A DNA stretch of 5,501 nucleotides, taken from Nitrospiraceae bacterium. Its GTDB lineage: Bacteria > Nitrospirota > Thermodesulfovibrionia > Thermodesulfovibrionales > UBA9159. The DNA is taken from assembly GCA_003453735.1 (NCBI GenBank), contig DMNE01000170.1, forward strand, positions 1 through 5,501, written 5' to 3'. Positions 5,384 through 5,501 of this stretch are shown piece after piece. A program made the position numbers and the translations under genes. The notes under the pieces were generated by a model that did not search any database, was not told the origin of the DNA, and saw only the letters and a list, made by a program, of their open reading frames with translations. Positions within the stretch are counted from its first letter, which is position 1. Every line of letters begins with the position of its first letter.

Positions 5384-5501
5384 GTTTCCGCCTCTGGGTT
5401 AGGAGGCAAGTTTCGCTCTGCGATTGACCGGCGCAGTGATAGCGGCCTGAGCCCTCCTGCCGTTGGACTTTCGTCTCCCACAGCGCTCTGTCCGTGTGGT
5501 T
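5384..5501 (-). other. Unassigned sequence upstream of the pgl remnant
   Basis: I find no recognisable gene in these 118 bases on either strand. One minus-strand frame, coding RRKSNGRRAQAAITAPVNRR before a TAA, could be the tail of an unknown gene or chance. The segment holds nested inverted repeats: AGGAGG (5401-5406) with CCTCCT (5453-5458), and inside them CGCAG/CTGCG arms around 5418-5436. Where pgl should continue, it does not. It may be foreign sequence, a degraded pgl 5' part, or an assembly joint. Confidence 0.4.

Noticed and set aside
5384..5501. RNase P RNA or group II intron end
   Set aside because: GAAAGTCC and CCCAGAGGCGGAAAC recall such RNAs loosely, but no domain V-like hairpin or conserved RNase P core is visible near the pgl break.
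1..5501. CRISPR arrays, tRNA or rRNA genes, insertion sequences
   Set aside because: I saw no regularly spaced direct repeats, no tRNA cloverleaf signatures and no transposase in the window.

Overview
The window looks like chromosomal DNA from an anaerobic or microaerophilic bacterium of moderate GC. Its genes use AGA, AGG and ATA codons freely. The gene set is a folate/corrinoid methyltransferase of the Wood-Ljungdahl type, an oxygen-sensitive class I fumarase subunit, a Thermotoga-type DAHP synthase and an RtcB/archease pair with an apparent selenocysteine. This would suit lineages such as Nitrospirota or Desulfobacterota, but that placement is an inference and the sequence alone does not fix the taxon.

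Layout. A leftward block runs from 3066 down to 1: methyl-H4folate:corrinoid methyltransferase-like protein (2281-3066), class I fumarate hydratase alpha subunit (1391-2233), archease (866-1282) and the N-terminal part of the RNA ligase RtcB (1-807, running off the window). A divergent intergenic region (3067-3339) carries a leftward extended -10 promoter and a rightward promoter for aroF. aroF (3340-4368) encodes a type I-beta DAHP synthase. It meets, tail to tail and with overlapping stop codons, a leftward pair: a pgl C-terminal remnant (5036-5383) followed 13 bases later by a ribulose-phosphate 3-epimerase homologue (4363-5022). The last 118 bases contain no recognisable gene.

Main observation. 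The rtcB frame has one in-frame UGA (511-513), exactly at the codon for the invariant metal-bridging cysteine (Cys98 in Pyrococcus horikoshii RtcB). The protein continues downstream in the same frame with full RtcB motifs at the expected spacing. A stem-loop with bacterial SECIS geometry begins just after the UGA. The parsimonious reading is a selenocysteine-containing RtcB whose dinuclear manganese site is bridged by Sec99, encoded next to its activator archease. TGA serves as an ordinary stop in neighbouring genes, so the genetic code is not reassigned.

How the genes work together. Archease activates RtcB by promoting its guanylylation, so those two form a functional unit for RNA repair or tRNA splicing-type ligation. 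The methyltransferase and the fumarase subunit share their strand but have no evident functional link to it. Pgl and Rpe are both pentose phosphate pathway enzymes, but pgl lacks its N-terminal half and the Rpe homologue has lost one metal-ligand histidine.

Cautions. Codon usage changes abruptly inside rtcB near 199-219, and pgl homology stops abruptly near 5340. Both breaks lie close to the window edges, so assembly chimerism or recombination at the edges should be considered. The selenocysteine codon and its stem-loop lie on the side whose codon usage matches the rest of the window.
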